From: Ophiothrix spiculata
Taxonomy: Eukaryota; Echinodermata; Ophiuroidea; Amphilepidida; Ophiotrichidae
Assembly (NCBI GenBank): GCA_000969725.1
Contig: JXSR01S016080.1
Reading direction: 5' to 3' (one strand)
DNA: 21,903 bases
The notes below the pieces were generated by a model that was given only the letters and a program-made list of their open reading frames with translations, did not search any database and had not been told where the DNA came from. Positions 9,450-18,356 of the stretch are shown one piece after another; the stretch's first letter is position 1, and every line of letters begins with the position of its first letter. A program made the position numbers and the translations under genes.

Positions 9450-9728
9450 TTAAAAAGGGCAATTCATGATCCACTTTACATGCTCAAGGTCACCTCTATC
9501 AACATTGACTTTAGCTCATTAGAATCCTTGATTGGTATATGTTAATAACCCCCACACCATTTAAAAAAATGTGCTTGCATTTTTAAGAAAAGTGAGAAAA
9601 CATGTAATTTTCTAAATTATTGCCGGGGCCCGACAATAATTACAACACAATTGCCTCTAGATGAAGCATTTATTTATGTTATACTCTTCTTTTTATTTAG
9701 CTGGAAAATCATGAATTGCACCTTTAAA
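9450..9728. mobile_element. Short inverted-repeat element with a GC-rich palindrome inside
   Basis: The left end TTAAAAAGGGCAATTCATGA and the complement of the right end (TTTAAAGGTGCAATTCATGA) share an inverted repeat of about 20 bp with small gaps. The TTTAAAGG ends resemble the element at 1015-1341. Inside, 9615-9641 is a near-perfect 27 bp palindrome with a GGGGCCC centre. The element stops about 25 bp from the donor of KDM1A exon 3. Confidence 0.5.
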
Positions 9729-9752
9729 CTTGACTAAAAATGTTTTGTTTAC

Positions 9753-9886
9753 CAATCTGTTTCTGATGTAGAGGAATAATTTCTGTGTTTGTGCTGGACT
9801 CTGGATGATATCTGGAAAACATGCAGCTTCTTGTGAGGTCATCTTGTCATGTGGTAAGCGGCCAGAAAATGCAGCACCCTCAAGAC
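9753..9886 (-). CDS. KDM1A: KDM1A exon 3: start of SWIRM domain
   Basis: This 134 bp exon starts after the acceptor TTTTGCAG and ends at TTG before the donor GTAAAC (9752-9747). It encodes the second and third bases of Gly156 and residues 157-200. The peptide begins [20 protein letters not shown] and continues ACFPDII...FLYIRNRL, matching the first SWIRM helices of LSD1 ([26 protein letters not shown] in vertebrates is nearly the same). The join to exon 2 is phase 1 and to exon 4 phase 0, as expected for this family. The exon has too few codons after any start to appear as a long open frame, and homology and splice sites define it. Confidence 0.96.
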
Positions 9887-10094
9887 CTGCAAAAGTGACA
9901 AAACAAATTCAAGGCACTAGACAAAATATGGCGTGAATGTATGCACTAGATAGAAGATTTCAAAGTTGTAAAATACTACTTAGGTAATGATTTATACATA
10001 AGATCATATAAATTATCAATATAAAAGTGTAACAAAAGCTTTAAAGGCTAACACCTGTGAATTTCAAACCTGCATAATATATATATTTGAAATA

Positions 10095-10430
10095 CAGGGT
10101 TCCTAGCATTTTACAAAATCAAAATTCCCTGATTTTTCCCTGATGAAATCTCAAAATCTCATAATTTTTATATAATACGAAAAAATGCAAAACTGGGGTT
10201 ACTTTTCAAATCCTACGACCACACGTATGAATCTAGAAGTCAGGCAGGTACAGAGACTGACACGATGGGGACAATGAGTCTGATTGACTACTTTCGTTTT
10301 TGTGCCAATCAAAATTCCCTGACTTTTTCCTGATTTTGAGGCATTTTTATCAAATTCCCTGACTTTTCCCAACAAGGCTGGAAAAAAGCAAATAATTATC
10401 CCAGATTTCCCTGATGGACTGGGAACCCTG
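10095..10430. mobile_element. hAT-like inverted-repeat element (CAGGGTTCC ends)
   Basis: The ends are CAGGGTTCC at 10095 and GGAACCCTG ending at 10430, a typical hAT terminus. Repeated blocks of AAATTCCCTGA and TTTTCCCTGA run through both halves in the same sense, a signature of this abundant invertebrate repeat class. A more unique stretch lies between (about 10205-10300). No 8 bp target duplication is visible, so the copy is old or the ends are mis-set by a few bases. Confidence 0.65.
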
Positions 10431-10599
10431 AAAAAGAATGTCTTTGCAAACCAAATATAAGGCTAATTGGCAGCAGCACTAGCCGATACTTAAAACCCAT
10501 CCCTAACAAATTTGTTCTGCCATCTCTACGAAAATAATCTAAGAATGTCTGTAAGAATGCAACATAATATGGCCCTGAGCATCTCCTTATTGGTGGCAT

Positions 10600-11590
10600 G
10601 TCATGAGTTGGGTACCCCAAAAGGGTGGTGGAATAACACTTTTTTGAAACTTGTGATATAAATTTTATTACAATTTCACAACCCCTTGTCCTACAGCAGT
10701 GGTTGATAGCTCATTTTAAGCATAATTTAATATTCTTTCAGTGTAGAGAAATTTGAAATCATACTTCATTCTGTTTGAAAATAGCACCAGTTACAATGAA
10801 AAGTGCCAGGGGTGGCGGTGCAGGCGGATGCGGTGCAGGCGGATGCGGGAGTGAATAATTTACTGGATCAGGTTCTAAATAACTGTGTTTCTTTCCTATG
10901 TTTTCATAAATTTTGATGGAAGGGTATAATATCTTGCATTTTAAGTTAAACTTATCAAACTTAACTAATGGCTGAGTGATTTTTCCGTTCTGTTTAAAGT
11001 ATTAAGGCCGAAGAAGAAAAAGAAGAAAAATGCCGATAAATCATATCAAGCAAATTGGAATATTGATGACATTAAGTAGGCCTATGGCCTTGTTCTTTCA
11101 TTTTTAAGTGAGACATGACTTCACCTGCAGTGCCTTAAGAACTTTTATAGAAAAATCTTCAATTTGAGTAATAATTTCCTAGATATAATTTGTATTTCCC
11201 ATGCATTCTCGACATAAAAAGGTCATTGACCTTGATTATATAATTAACATACAAGGTCATCAACATGAAATATTTTGAATCATTTTGTTTGAAGCATCAT
11301 TGCATTTGGAACAAATCCTGAAAATCTGGTAAACATGCTGTATATAATTGAAAAAATACAGCCATTTTAGAAATTTGGGTCCAATTTGAGAAAAATGTGT
11401 TTGAAAATTGAGATTTACATAGACGACAGTGTATTAATTAACTAGTAATTAAGGATTATCTCAAAAAATAAATAAGTTTTATGGCTAAAATTTGGTTTTA
11501 ACTATTAGAGCTAATCAAGATCTATGATATATCAAAAAATAAGTTTTTAGCATATTTTTACCCTGTTATGGATCTAGATATATGATCTAG
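10600..11590. repeat. Probable diverged relative of the GGTCRCATGT element
   Basis: The order of landmarks parallels 6699-8117: an AAGGGTGGTGGAATAACAC start like AAAGGTGGCGGTGTTACA, then a GC-rich GGCGG patch (10809-10850), then a right half with GAGAAAAATGTGTTTGAAAA, TTAATTAACTAGTAATTA and ATATCAAAAAATAAGTTTTT, each with a clear counterpart at 7906-8055. The termini have decayed and the 225 bp repeat is absent here. The limits are approximate. The patch contains a tandem doublet of GCAGGCGGATGCGGT. Confidence 0.45.
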
Positions 11591-11775
11591 AGAGCCTACA
11601 TCGGACGGGCCACCAAATGTATTATTAACAATAATAAGGACTACTGCACCCCTTTTTTAGTTGTTTTCATTTCTTTTTTCTTTATTCCATTTGTATTTGT
11701 TGTAGACCCCCGGGGTGTGTGCGCCCCTACTGCAACCCCCTGGCTACGCCAATGGGGTAAGTGTATGAGGTTTAC
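11591..11775 (-). other. Intron 2 start with transposon-like remnant
   Basis: On the minus strand, GGCGTAGCCAGGGGGTTGCA (11734-11753) followed by a run of G-rich sequence is a fragment I recognise as a common invertebrate repeat end. It begins about 20 bp beyond the donor of KDM1A exon 2, so a mobile element abuts the splice site. The upstream part is a T-rich tract. Confidence 0.35.
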
Positions 11776-11938
11776 CTCCTTTTGGTTCTTCAATGTCACT
11801 CTCAACCTCCTGAACATCATCTTTCTGGTTATTGGCTGCGATTCTTTTACTGGTGATAGTGGATTGTCGGTCATCTTCGGAAAAATATTCTTCCTCTGAT
11901 AAATTGGCTAGTTTATCATCCATTTCTTTGTATTCAAC
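11776..11938 (-). CDS. KDM1A: KDM1A exon 2: acidic linker before SWIRM
   Basis: This 163 bp exon follows the acceptor CTACAG and ends at the donor GTAAAC (11775-11770). It encodes residues 102-155 and the first base of Gly156. It opens with VEYKEMDDKLANLSEEEYFS, matching the conserved LSD1 block [20 protein letters not shown]. A diverged acidic stretch (QKDDVQEVESDIEEPKG) then stands where vertebrates have a longer proline- and glutamate-rich linker. It joins exon 1 in phase 0 directly after the basic KRKRAK motif and exon 3 in phase 1. The linker is presumably disordered and the length is plausible for an invertebrate orthologue. Confidence 0.95.
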
Positions 11939-11997
11939 CTGTAGAGGAAAAACATTTTAAGGAAATGATTTATATACATGTAATATAGGCCTATTAC

Positions 11998-13041
11998 TAG
12001 GAGTGGGCTATAAATGGGTGATTTTTCAGTTTGCCTTGTCAACAGTTTTTTTGGATTGCACTTGACCTATCTCAACTTGAAATGACAAAATTTTTGGTTA
12101 TCGGTCAAAGAAAAAAGTGTGCTGCGCCCTCTAGTGTCAGTGTGTCGCCATAGTAAATATCTGTGTATTAGAGAAGAAAATGCTTAAAATCTAAAAATCT
12201 TTTACATTTTGAAGCAATTTCAATGTTTTAATATGTGTAAATAAGTTATGAAATCCATGTTAAGAGTTTTCATGACTATTAGACATTTCGTTGTCGTAAA
12301 AATTTACGTTTTCCTTCAAAATTGTGTGTGAGGGCGCTTTTAATGATTATGCGCAAAAGAAATTGCTTTTGCTTATTTTAAGGTAGCAGCTGCCAAGGCG
12401 GTATCAAGTTTGATCTGCTTACAAAATTTGAGCCTTCTATCAACTTTAGTTTGTCAGTTAGACTCGTTTAAATACGTCAATAATAACCCTATGTAAAAGC
12501 ATAGGGGTCAACGAACTTTTCCCTATACAAATGTATAGGAACATTAAAATAACGTTAAAATGGGTACTTCGATCAAACTAATTATAGTACAAGGCTCAAA
12601 TTTCTTGGGTAAATTAAACATCAAAGTATCCTAACATCTGCATACTTTAATTTACACAAAGTTGTACAAATTGCGCATAATTGCAAAAAGCGCCCTCGCT
12701 TGGAATTTTGACCAAAAACATCAATTTTCAGGAATACGAAATGACTAGGGTTTACAAAAACTTCATATTTGTGTTCCTTTGACTCCACTTGATAACCATT
12801 GACCCATTCACAAATCAAAAAGTTCAAGAATTGTGAATTAAAAAACAATTTTTGTAAAATAAACAAGAATTTCTCTAAAATGACATACGGTCACAAGAGG
12901 GCGCGGCACACTTTTTTCTTCGACCCGATTAAATTTTTTTCGCCATTTCATGTTGAGATAGATCAGTTGCAATGCATAAAAACTGTTGACAGATAGAAAT
13001 TCTGAAAAAAGCAATTTTGACTTACGTATAGCCCACACCTA
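11998..13041. mobile_element. 1 kb palindromic element flanked by CTATTAC
   Basis: The left end TAGGAGTGGGCTATA and the complement of the right end TAGGTGTGGGCTATA begin arms that pair along most of the element. Paired blocks include GTCAACAGTTTTT, GATCTATCTCAACATGAAAT, AAAAAAGTGTGCCGCGCCCTC and GAGGGCGCTTTT. The centre near 12515 still pairs (CCCTATGTAAAAGCATAGGG and CCTATACAAATGTATAGG). CTATTAC stands outside both ends (11991-11997, 13042-13048). The T/CAGG start and long duplication fit a hAT-type fold-back element, though hAT duplications are usually 8 bp. It is non-coding and lies in KDM1A intron 1. Confidence 0.8.
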
Positions 13042-13116
13042 CTATTACCCAAAATTTCTGGCAGTGGTATTGTGCCACAGCCAGAAGTAAGCTCTGCGAT
13101 CAAACCTGTTGCATAA

Positions 13117-13490
13117 GGCCAAAAAAAAAAATTATGTTTGTTTGCCCTCCGCGACCGACCCTAAAAATGCCAAAAATTATGGTCGCGATTTTAGTTTTTT
13201 TTTTCTTCAAACATGTAAAATATGAAAACTCAATATTTTTAATGTAAAACGTAATATTTAGCAGTGTGAAGTCACATTTAGTAGTATAAAATGCATATTT
13301 CCTCTAAATAATGACCCACAATTTTCGATTAAGCCCTGCATTGCTTGGTATTCATGATAAAATCCATGGAATGACATCATATGTGTAGAGTAAAAAAAAA
13401 ATTAAAAAGAAAAAAAGATTAACCGACCGACCTACCCAAAATTTTAATTTTTCCACTGGAGGGCAAACAAACAATATTTTTTTTTTGGCC
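13117..13490. mobile_element. Harbinger-like (Tourist) MITE
   Basis: The ends are GGCC followed by an A run, then TTTGTTTGCCCTCC, and the inverse GGAGGGCAAACAAA...TTTTTTGGCC. TAA stands outside each end (13114-13116, 13491-13493). GGCC termini with a 3 bp TWA duplication are typical of PIF/Harbinger MITEs. CGACCGACC motifs lie inside both ends in the same strand orientation. It sits 75 bp from the CTATTAC palindrome. Confidence 0.7.
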
Positions 13491-13493
13491 TAA

Positions 13494-14630
13494 GTGCACA
13501 TACCCAATATCCAAAAAAATGATCAATATTTATCAAAACGGACTGCAACAGTCCACAAACATGACAAAGGACATACTAAATTTACCTATTATAAACACTT
13601 CCCGAAGTTGTTGGTCACACAAAAATGACGTTTGAAGATGTGTTTACAAATGGTAACCATGTAAACAAACCATACATACCGTTTGATAATTCAAAAAGGT
13701 ACTTTTCATGAATGGAATAAAACATTTCTGTTTTTTCAAGTACCATATTTGTATTTTTCAATTTATGCACAAATGGCCGTTATGTGATAGGCTGTACTAC
13801 ACAGCTTGCCTCAAGCCAAAAACGAAGTTCTTTGACTTGTGTTTCTCGAGCAAATAATGTAGGCCTATAATGGATTTTTGGGATTTTCCCTCCAGGTACA
13901 TTATGTTCCTCATATGATGGTATTACTGAGATTCTGAGAAGGTCATCCTATATTCAATTTCAAAATAGGAAAATAAAAATATTTGATGGATAATTTAATG
14001 TTTTGAATAACATTTTTGTCAGACAGAATTGAATTTTAAGTTATATAATAGGCCTATAAAACTTATAAAGGATAATGAAAACATTGCAAAATTAATTAAA
14101 AATTTTGATTACAATTTGAACACTTTATTATATTTTTGTGTAGTATGGGCTAAAAAGCTTGAACCAAGAACCAAGAACCAAGGGCATAAAATTTAAAATA
14201 AACAAAATTTAATTACACATTTACGGTACATTAAAAAAATCCGAATATTTTAAAAAAAGCTAAAATTTTGCTTCATATTTGAACACTTTTACTATTATTG
14301 AAATCATTTTGAATTTTTACTTGTAAATCAAATCTGCAGGGTGCGTATGATGAGAGCATCAATAACGAAAGTGCACCGCGCATGTCTTGTCTGTTTTTTG
14401 ATGTGGTGATCGTGTGACAAGAATGTCTTTCTTGCAAGTTAACAACGCGAGGTCATACGTTTGTTTAGGCCACGCATTTGTTGTGTGTAGGACTTGTACG
14501 AAATTTAATAATTTCAATAATAGTCTCGAGACAAACAACACGTTGCCCGGCGTTGGTTTTGTCTTGGCTAGTATGGCCGATTGGCCGGGCTAAAAATATG
14601 AAAGCTTGAATCGAGAACTGGTCTAAAAAT
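13494..14630. other. Intron 1 sequence without assigned features
   Basis: This is AT-rich and shows no coding frame or inverted-repeat element that I can delimit. It includes two TAGGCCTA sites (13860, 14049) and a three-unit GAACCAA tandem (14161-14181). Confidence 0.5.
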
Positions 14631-14791
14631 CAGGGATGAGAATGGGTAATTGTCGAAAAAGAGGAAAAGCGTTGTAAATTCGGGCAATAGGTCAAAGTGG
14701 GCTGAAAATGAATAAAAAAGCTAACATTTTAGCATATGAACATGATCAAAAAAGAGGAAATCAGCTGAAAAGAGGAACTTTCTCATCCCTG
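14631..14791. mobile_element. Small hAT-like MITE (CAGGGATGAGAA ends)
   Basis: The left end CAGGGATGAGAA is matched by TTCTCATCCCTG at the right end (one mismatch at most). AAAAAT precedes the left end and follows the right end, giving a 6 bp candidate target duplication in an A-rich context. The 161 bp length, the termini and GAGGAAA-rich interior fit a non-autonomous hAT element. Confidence 0.7.
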
Positions 14792-14924
14792 AAAAATGTT
14801 AAATGTAAAATTAATAATAATAAAATTAAATTATATTTAAAAAAAAAAGAAATTTAGAAAGTAACTACACATCAATCATGTATTGTAATATAATATCCAA
14901 ACATTTTCAGTCAAAATATTGTCA

Positions 14925-15284
14925 TATACTGTAAAACACTTTGATTTCGTGGGTACTTTATTTCGCGAATTACAAATGAGCAGCAACTTACTCAGACTAA
15001 CTGGGATTTAATTTCGCTAATCTGGAACATATGTCAATGACCATTAGTTGCAATGCAAAATATAATTTTCACAAGGAATTTAATTGAGCGAATTTTCTGT
15101 CTAGATAGCGAAATAAATCTCACTTCAGTACCATGGACAATACAACCCACTCACAACCCAGTCATAACAACAAATAGGTCTGGTCATCATCAAACTCTAG
15201 TGTGATGCAGTTTTGCTGCTTTATTGGAGTTAAAAGAATCCAGATCCAGAAATCTCTGGCGAAATTAAGTGGTTTTACAGTATA
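14925..15284. mobile_element. Inverted-repeat element with repeated TTTCGC motifs
   Basis: The ends TATACTGTAAAAC and GTTTTACAGTATA are inverted repeats, extended inward by ACTTTGATTTCG at the left and GGCGAAATTAAGTG at the right. Several TTTCGC or GCGAA motifs recur inside (for example 14968-14980, 15012-15018, 15086-15094, 15107-15113). It is non-coding. It ends about 67 bp from the donor of KDM1A exon 1. A TA target, as for Tc1/mariner-like elements, is possible. Confidence 0.65.
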
Positions 15285-15351
15285 TACAAAAAATTCAATC
15301 AACAAATTAAATTGTCAACAATCAATTGACAAATTAAGACAATGTTCGAAC

Positions 15352-15654
15352 CTTTGCACGCTTCCTCTTGCTTGTTCTTCGTGAGGCAGCATCATCCATC
15401 TTCCCCATGCCAAGCAATGTTTGATGCTTTCCATGATGATGATGGCCGTGGTGATGGTGGTGGCTAGATTTGTGATGCGAGTTATGGCCGCTCATCCCTC
15501 CTGTCGGTTGTGCGGCTGCGTTCCCTGCTGTTGATACTGCAGGGCCTGGTTGCGGATGCTGTTGTTGTTGTTGTGCTTGCGGTGGCGAAACTCTATCCCG
15601 TTTTGACCCTCTCTGGTCTTCCCCATTTCCATTACTCTTATCTTTCCGATCCAT
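15352..15654 (-). CDS. KDM1A: KDM1A exon 1: disordered N-terminus and nuclear signal
   Basis: The exon encodes residues 1-101, from ATG at 15654 (MDRKDKSNGNGEDQRG) to the basic motif RRTSKRKRAK (92-101), the counterpart of the LSD1 nuclear localisation signal RRKRAK. It ends at GT (15351-15350) in phase 0, continuing into VEYKEMDD of exon 2. The frame stays open ten codons further upstream but has no ATG there, and TATATCCAG just before the start could be a 3' splice site of a 5' untranslated exon. Low-complexity segments include a glutamine run (27-32) and a histidine-rich stretch (57-77). The N-terminus is poorly conserved in this family, so this exon rests on the terminal motif and frame joining. 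Confidence 0.93.
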
Positions 15655-16600
15655 AACTGGATATAAAGACAAGATAGTAATCAACCGGAAACAGCTTTTA
15701 TTTGACGAGGTTGTCTACTCAGTCTCAGGATAATACACAACAAAGCAAAAGCACAAAGAAGCACCAGTTTCTCGCAAACACACACACATTTGCTTTTAAA
15801 TTGTTTCTATTCACTTTTCGCACTTAAGTAAATTCTCAAATCAATGTATTAATTTTTACTTTTTAAACTCAAAGAGAGATTTCTACAACAAAACAGTAAA
15901 ATATTTCTATTTTCTTAACCTTATTAATGTTTTATTGATATAAAAGGGATATGAATTTCCAATATAGCAACATTGTAAAATATTTTAGCTTTGTATTTTA
16001 GAAGCACCACTTAAGGCTTTGCCTTTGAGAGGCCTTAAATATAAAATGTTTGACATCCAGTGGAGCTATCAACGTTTTACAAAAAAGTATTTTATATTAA
16101 TTTGTTTTCCTTTTTCTACTAGCACAATGAAATAAGGACATGTTATATTGAAATAGTTAATAAGATGATGTTTTTTTTTACTTTATCCATCCTAAAAAAA
16201 GTTGAACATTTATGACTGACGGAACAGAAATCGATTATGATAAACAAAATTATATCCCTAAAATCTTAGAAAAGTGACAATAGAAAAGAGTAAAAAACAT
16301 CCAAAAATTATACAAACAAGTTCTTCAAATCATAAAATATGATTAAATCATGTTCGACATATTTGCTAAATGAATTCAAACATGAATTTCACGTATTTTG
16401 GCAGCATTTTCAATCTAATTTTTTACAAAAATCATTTATAACTTTTAACGATGATCCCTTCATCTAGGGTTGTTTTGAGGTCAAAGTTGAAATCAATCAT
16501 CATGCGGCATTCTGCGTTGAAGTTGATCTGATTAGATTTTGATCCACCATCTTTGTTTTGATTCGATGATTTCACTATGTTTTGGAGGATGTCTGGACCA
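15655..16600. promoter_or_regulatory. Presumed shared upstream region of KDM1A and the divergent zinc-finger gene
   Basis: The two genes point away from each other across this interval. I see no TATA box or CpG-island-like richness that would fix a start site. Most of it is AT-rich (15780-16440). The region nearer 16440-16720 is less AT-rich and is the likelier promoter and 5' exon territory. The role is inferred from layout alone. Confidence 0.35.
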
Positions 16601-16629
16601 ATATAACAGCTCTTTGTCTTCCAAATTTG
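16432..16629 (-). CDS. Unassigned open frame upstream of KDM1A
   Basis: A minus-strand frame of 65 codons (bounded by TGA at 16632-16630 and the TGA at 16434-16432) has coding-like composition, unlike the AT-rich flanks. The peptide includes KTKSCYIGPDILQNIVKSSN and ends in FNFDLKTTLDEGIIVKSYK. It has no upstream ATG, only an internal ATGATG pair. CTACAG at 16643-16638 and GTCCAG at about 16604-16599 are possible acceptors. It may be a terminal exon of an unseen gene, a 5' untranslated part of KDM1A, or chance. I recognise no family. Confidence 0.25.
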   Translation of the reverse strand, partial: QIWKTKSCYIGPDILQNIVKSSNQNKDGGSKSNQINFNAECRMMIDFNFDLKTTLDEGIIVKSYK

Positions 16630-16659
16630 TCATAGAATAGCTGTAGATGTGGTAGCATT

Positions 16660-16720
16660 TGACAACAAAATGCAGAGCGGGTTGCAGACCGCCTGGACAC
16701 TCTCGTCCGCAAATTGCAAG
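16660..16720 (+). other. Possible 5' exon of the zinc-finger gene
   Basis: A GC-richer patch ends at CAAG followed by the donor GTAAAA (16721-16726). A strong acceptor (TTTTTTCCTGTCCACATCATCAG) ends at 17222, 59 bases before the zinc-finger ATG. Splicing the two keeps one frame open (AERVADRLDTLVRKLQ leading into the open frame ahead of METLHPQ). No ATG opens that frame in the patch and a stop precedes it, so it is more likely untranslated leader. The 5' end is unknown. Confidence 0.35.
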
Positions 16721-17281
16721 GTAAAAATTGTCTTTCTCATTAAATTTCAGCGAGGTAAAAATTGATAAACATCATGATTGTAATTTTCATTTTCTTGATT
16801 TAATGCAGAGTATCGATTTTATGTTTCGTATCCACTGAATTCCTGTTTATCGCTCTTCAATGTAAAGCCGAAAAATGTCAATAGAGCATTAAGATTTTAT
16901 TGATTGCAAGGGCAGCTTTGTTGTCATCCAGCTCAATTTGTCAATCAAATCGATTGACCATAGTCACATTCGTCACGATCGATTCACAACACTTGAATCA
17001 CTTGTGGTATGTTTACAACACATGTACAACTGACATTATCATGATTATAAGCTGATGAGGATATGGGTCTTGGTCTTAGAATTTAATATCTACCCTGGTT
17101 TTATATTGCATGGTCATCGAAGAGAGCAGCACAATTTACCAGCGATTGACTCAAAATAATTTGCAATTTTTGGAATTTAATTATTTTACATTTTAAACAT
17201 TTTTTCCTGTCCACATCATCAGTTCATCGGATTGCTGGATTGATTATTCTGTCTTATATCGTCTTGTATCTTGTTTACAAT

Positions 17282-18067
17282 ATGGAAACCCTTCATCCTC
17301 AACTGGAGTGTGAAGAATGTGGCAAGTTTGTTTCCAAAAGCAACATGTCAAGGCACCGAAAAATATACCACCCAAACTCGGTGGCTGAAAGGTCGAAGAG
17401 AAATGTCTGTTTGCAGGATGGTTGCCATTTCACCAGTGTGACTGTGAATGAGCTACGGTGTCATCTGAAAAATGTACATGAAATAGCAATGATTGAGAAG
17501 ACTCTCGCGTTTGCAAACATTCTTGAGTTTACAGCATGGAGGTGCGGCTTTGAGTCCTCTACGTCAACCAAGTTTATTCAGACATGTGGTATGAGAAAAG
17601 GCTACAGATATTTTCAATGTAACAAATCACCAGACTACCATATGTCTACAGCAACTGGACAGAAAAACAAACCCTCTAAGAAAATGTCAACTTCTTGCAC
17701 TGCTGGTCAGAAAGTAAGCATTATGGGGGATGGTTCTGTGCAAGCCATATGCTACTTATCGCACTATGGGCATGATCTTCCTTTGTGTGAAGAGGACCAT
17801 ATGCGCATTGTCAACGAAATGGTCCAACAGCATGGAGTCGGTAATCGCCGCACCATAGATGACATCACAAATGGGTTTACTGCGAGTAGACTTGGTGGAC
17901 TTGATGAGCCTGTCAGCAATCACCGCACCGTAGACGACATCATGAAATGGTTTACTGCGAATAGACTTGATGAGCCTGTCAGAAATCGACGCACCATAGA
18001 TGACATCACAAATTATGGGTTTACTACTAGTACAACTGGACTTGATGAACCAGTAAATATTTTATAG
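17282..18067 (+). CDS. C2H2 zinc-finger protein with transposase-like Cys/His region and tandem repeats
   Basis: The product has 261 residues from the first ATG. Finger 1 is CEECGKFVSKSNMSRHRKIYH (C10, C13, H25, H30), one residue shorter than classic fingers. Finger 2 spans C43-H66 with C-x4-C-x12-H-x4-H spacing. Residues 80-185 resemble the N-terminal DNA-binding region of MULE-type transposases and FLYWCH/WRKY-GCM1 relatives: an aromatic-basic start (EFTAWRCGF), RYFQCNKS (C113), a later cysteine (C139) and HYGH (H161, H164). Residues 188-259 are three repeats of RxTxDDI...GFTxxRL..LDEPV. No transposase catalytic domain follows, so it may be a domesticated transposon-derived factor. The role is unknown; a nuclear DNA-binding function is inferred. 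The frame stays open upstream to an acceptor at 17222, so a longer N-terminus is possible. Confidence 0.8.
   Translation: METLHPQLECEECGKFVSKSNMSRHRKIYHPNSVAERSKRNVCLQDGCHFTSVTVNELRCHLKNVHEIAMIEKTLAFANILEFTAWRCGFESSTSTKFIQTCGMRKGYRYFQCNKSPDYHMSTATGQKNKPSKKMSTSCTAGQKVSIMGDGSVQAICYLSHYGHDLPLCEEDHMRIVNEMVQQHGVGNRRTIDDITNGFTASRLGGLDEPVSNHRTVDDIMKWFTANRLDEPVRNRRTIDDITNYGFTTSTTGLDEPVNIL
17843..18058 (+). repeat. Three coding tandem repeats of 75, 66 and 75 bp
   Basis: The units start at 17843, 17918 and 17984, each reading AAYCRNCGCACC then TAGAYGACATCA, and ending CTTGATGAGCCTGTCAG or a close variant. Unit lengths are multiples of three, so the protein frame is kept. Units 1 and 2 differ mainly by a 9-base gap and a few substitutions. 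Unit 3 has diverged most near its end. Confidence 0.9.
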
Positions 18068-18350
18068 ATACAGAGAGGGGATACCGGACTCTATATCCAG
18101 TTTGTGTATAATTGTGATTCAGATGTCAGCTAGCTGGGTGAGATGAAATTGGGGGTGTTCTGTTCCAGCCAAATTCAGCTCCGAGTACTCAAGGTTTGGT
18201 TGTGCTTAGAGAATTGCCTGTGCAAAGAGAAACAACATGTCAATCTGCACGCAAAGTGTGTGTGTGAATATTTTCAATTTTCTCAATATATGACAAAATA
18301 CGATGCATTATTGGCAAAACTGAGCACCCTCAATTTGGTCCCCATGCTGG

Positions 18351-18356
18351 AATAAA
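18351..18356 (+). terminator. Polyadenylation signal AATAAA
   Basis: AATAAA lies 284 bases after the zinc-finger stop codon, followed by a GT-rich sequence (TGGTGTTGAG) suitable for cleavage-factor binding. It is the first such hexamer downstream of the gene in the correct orientation that I noted. Confidence 0.5.

Noticed and set aside
15655-15684. N-terminal extension of KDM1A by ten codons
   Set aside because: The extended frame starts at TTG, not ATG. The first ATG in frame is at 15654, and a possible 3' splice site lies between.
18143-18355. 70-codon open frame after the zinc-finger gene
   Set aside because: It sits in the presumed 3' untranslated region, shows no domain, and its stop overlaps the AATAAA signal.
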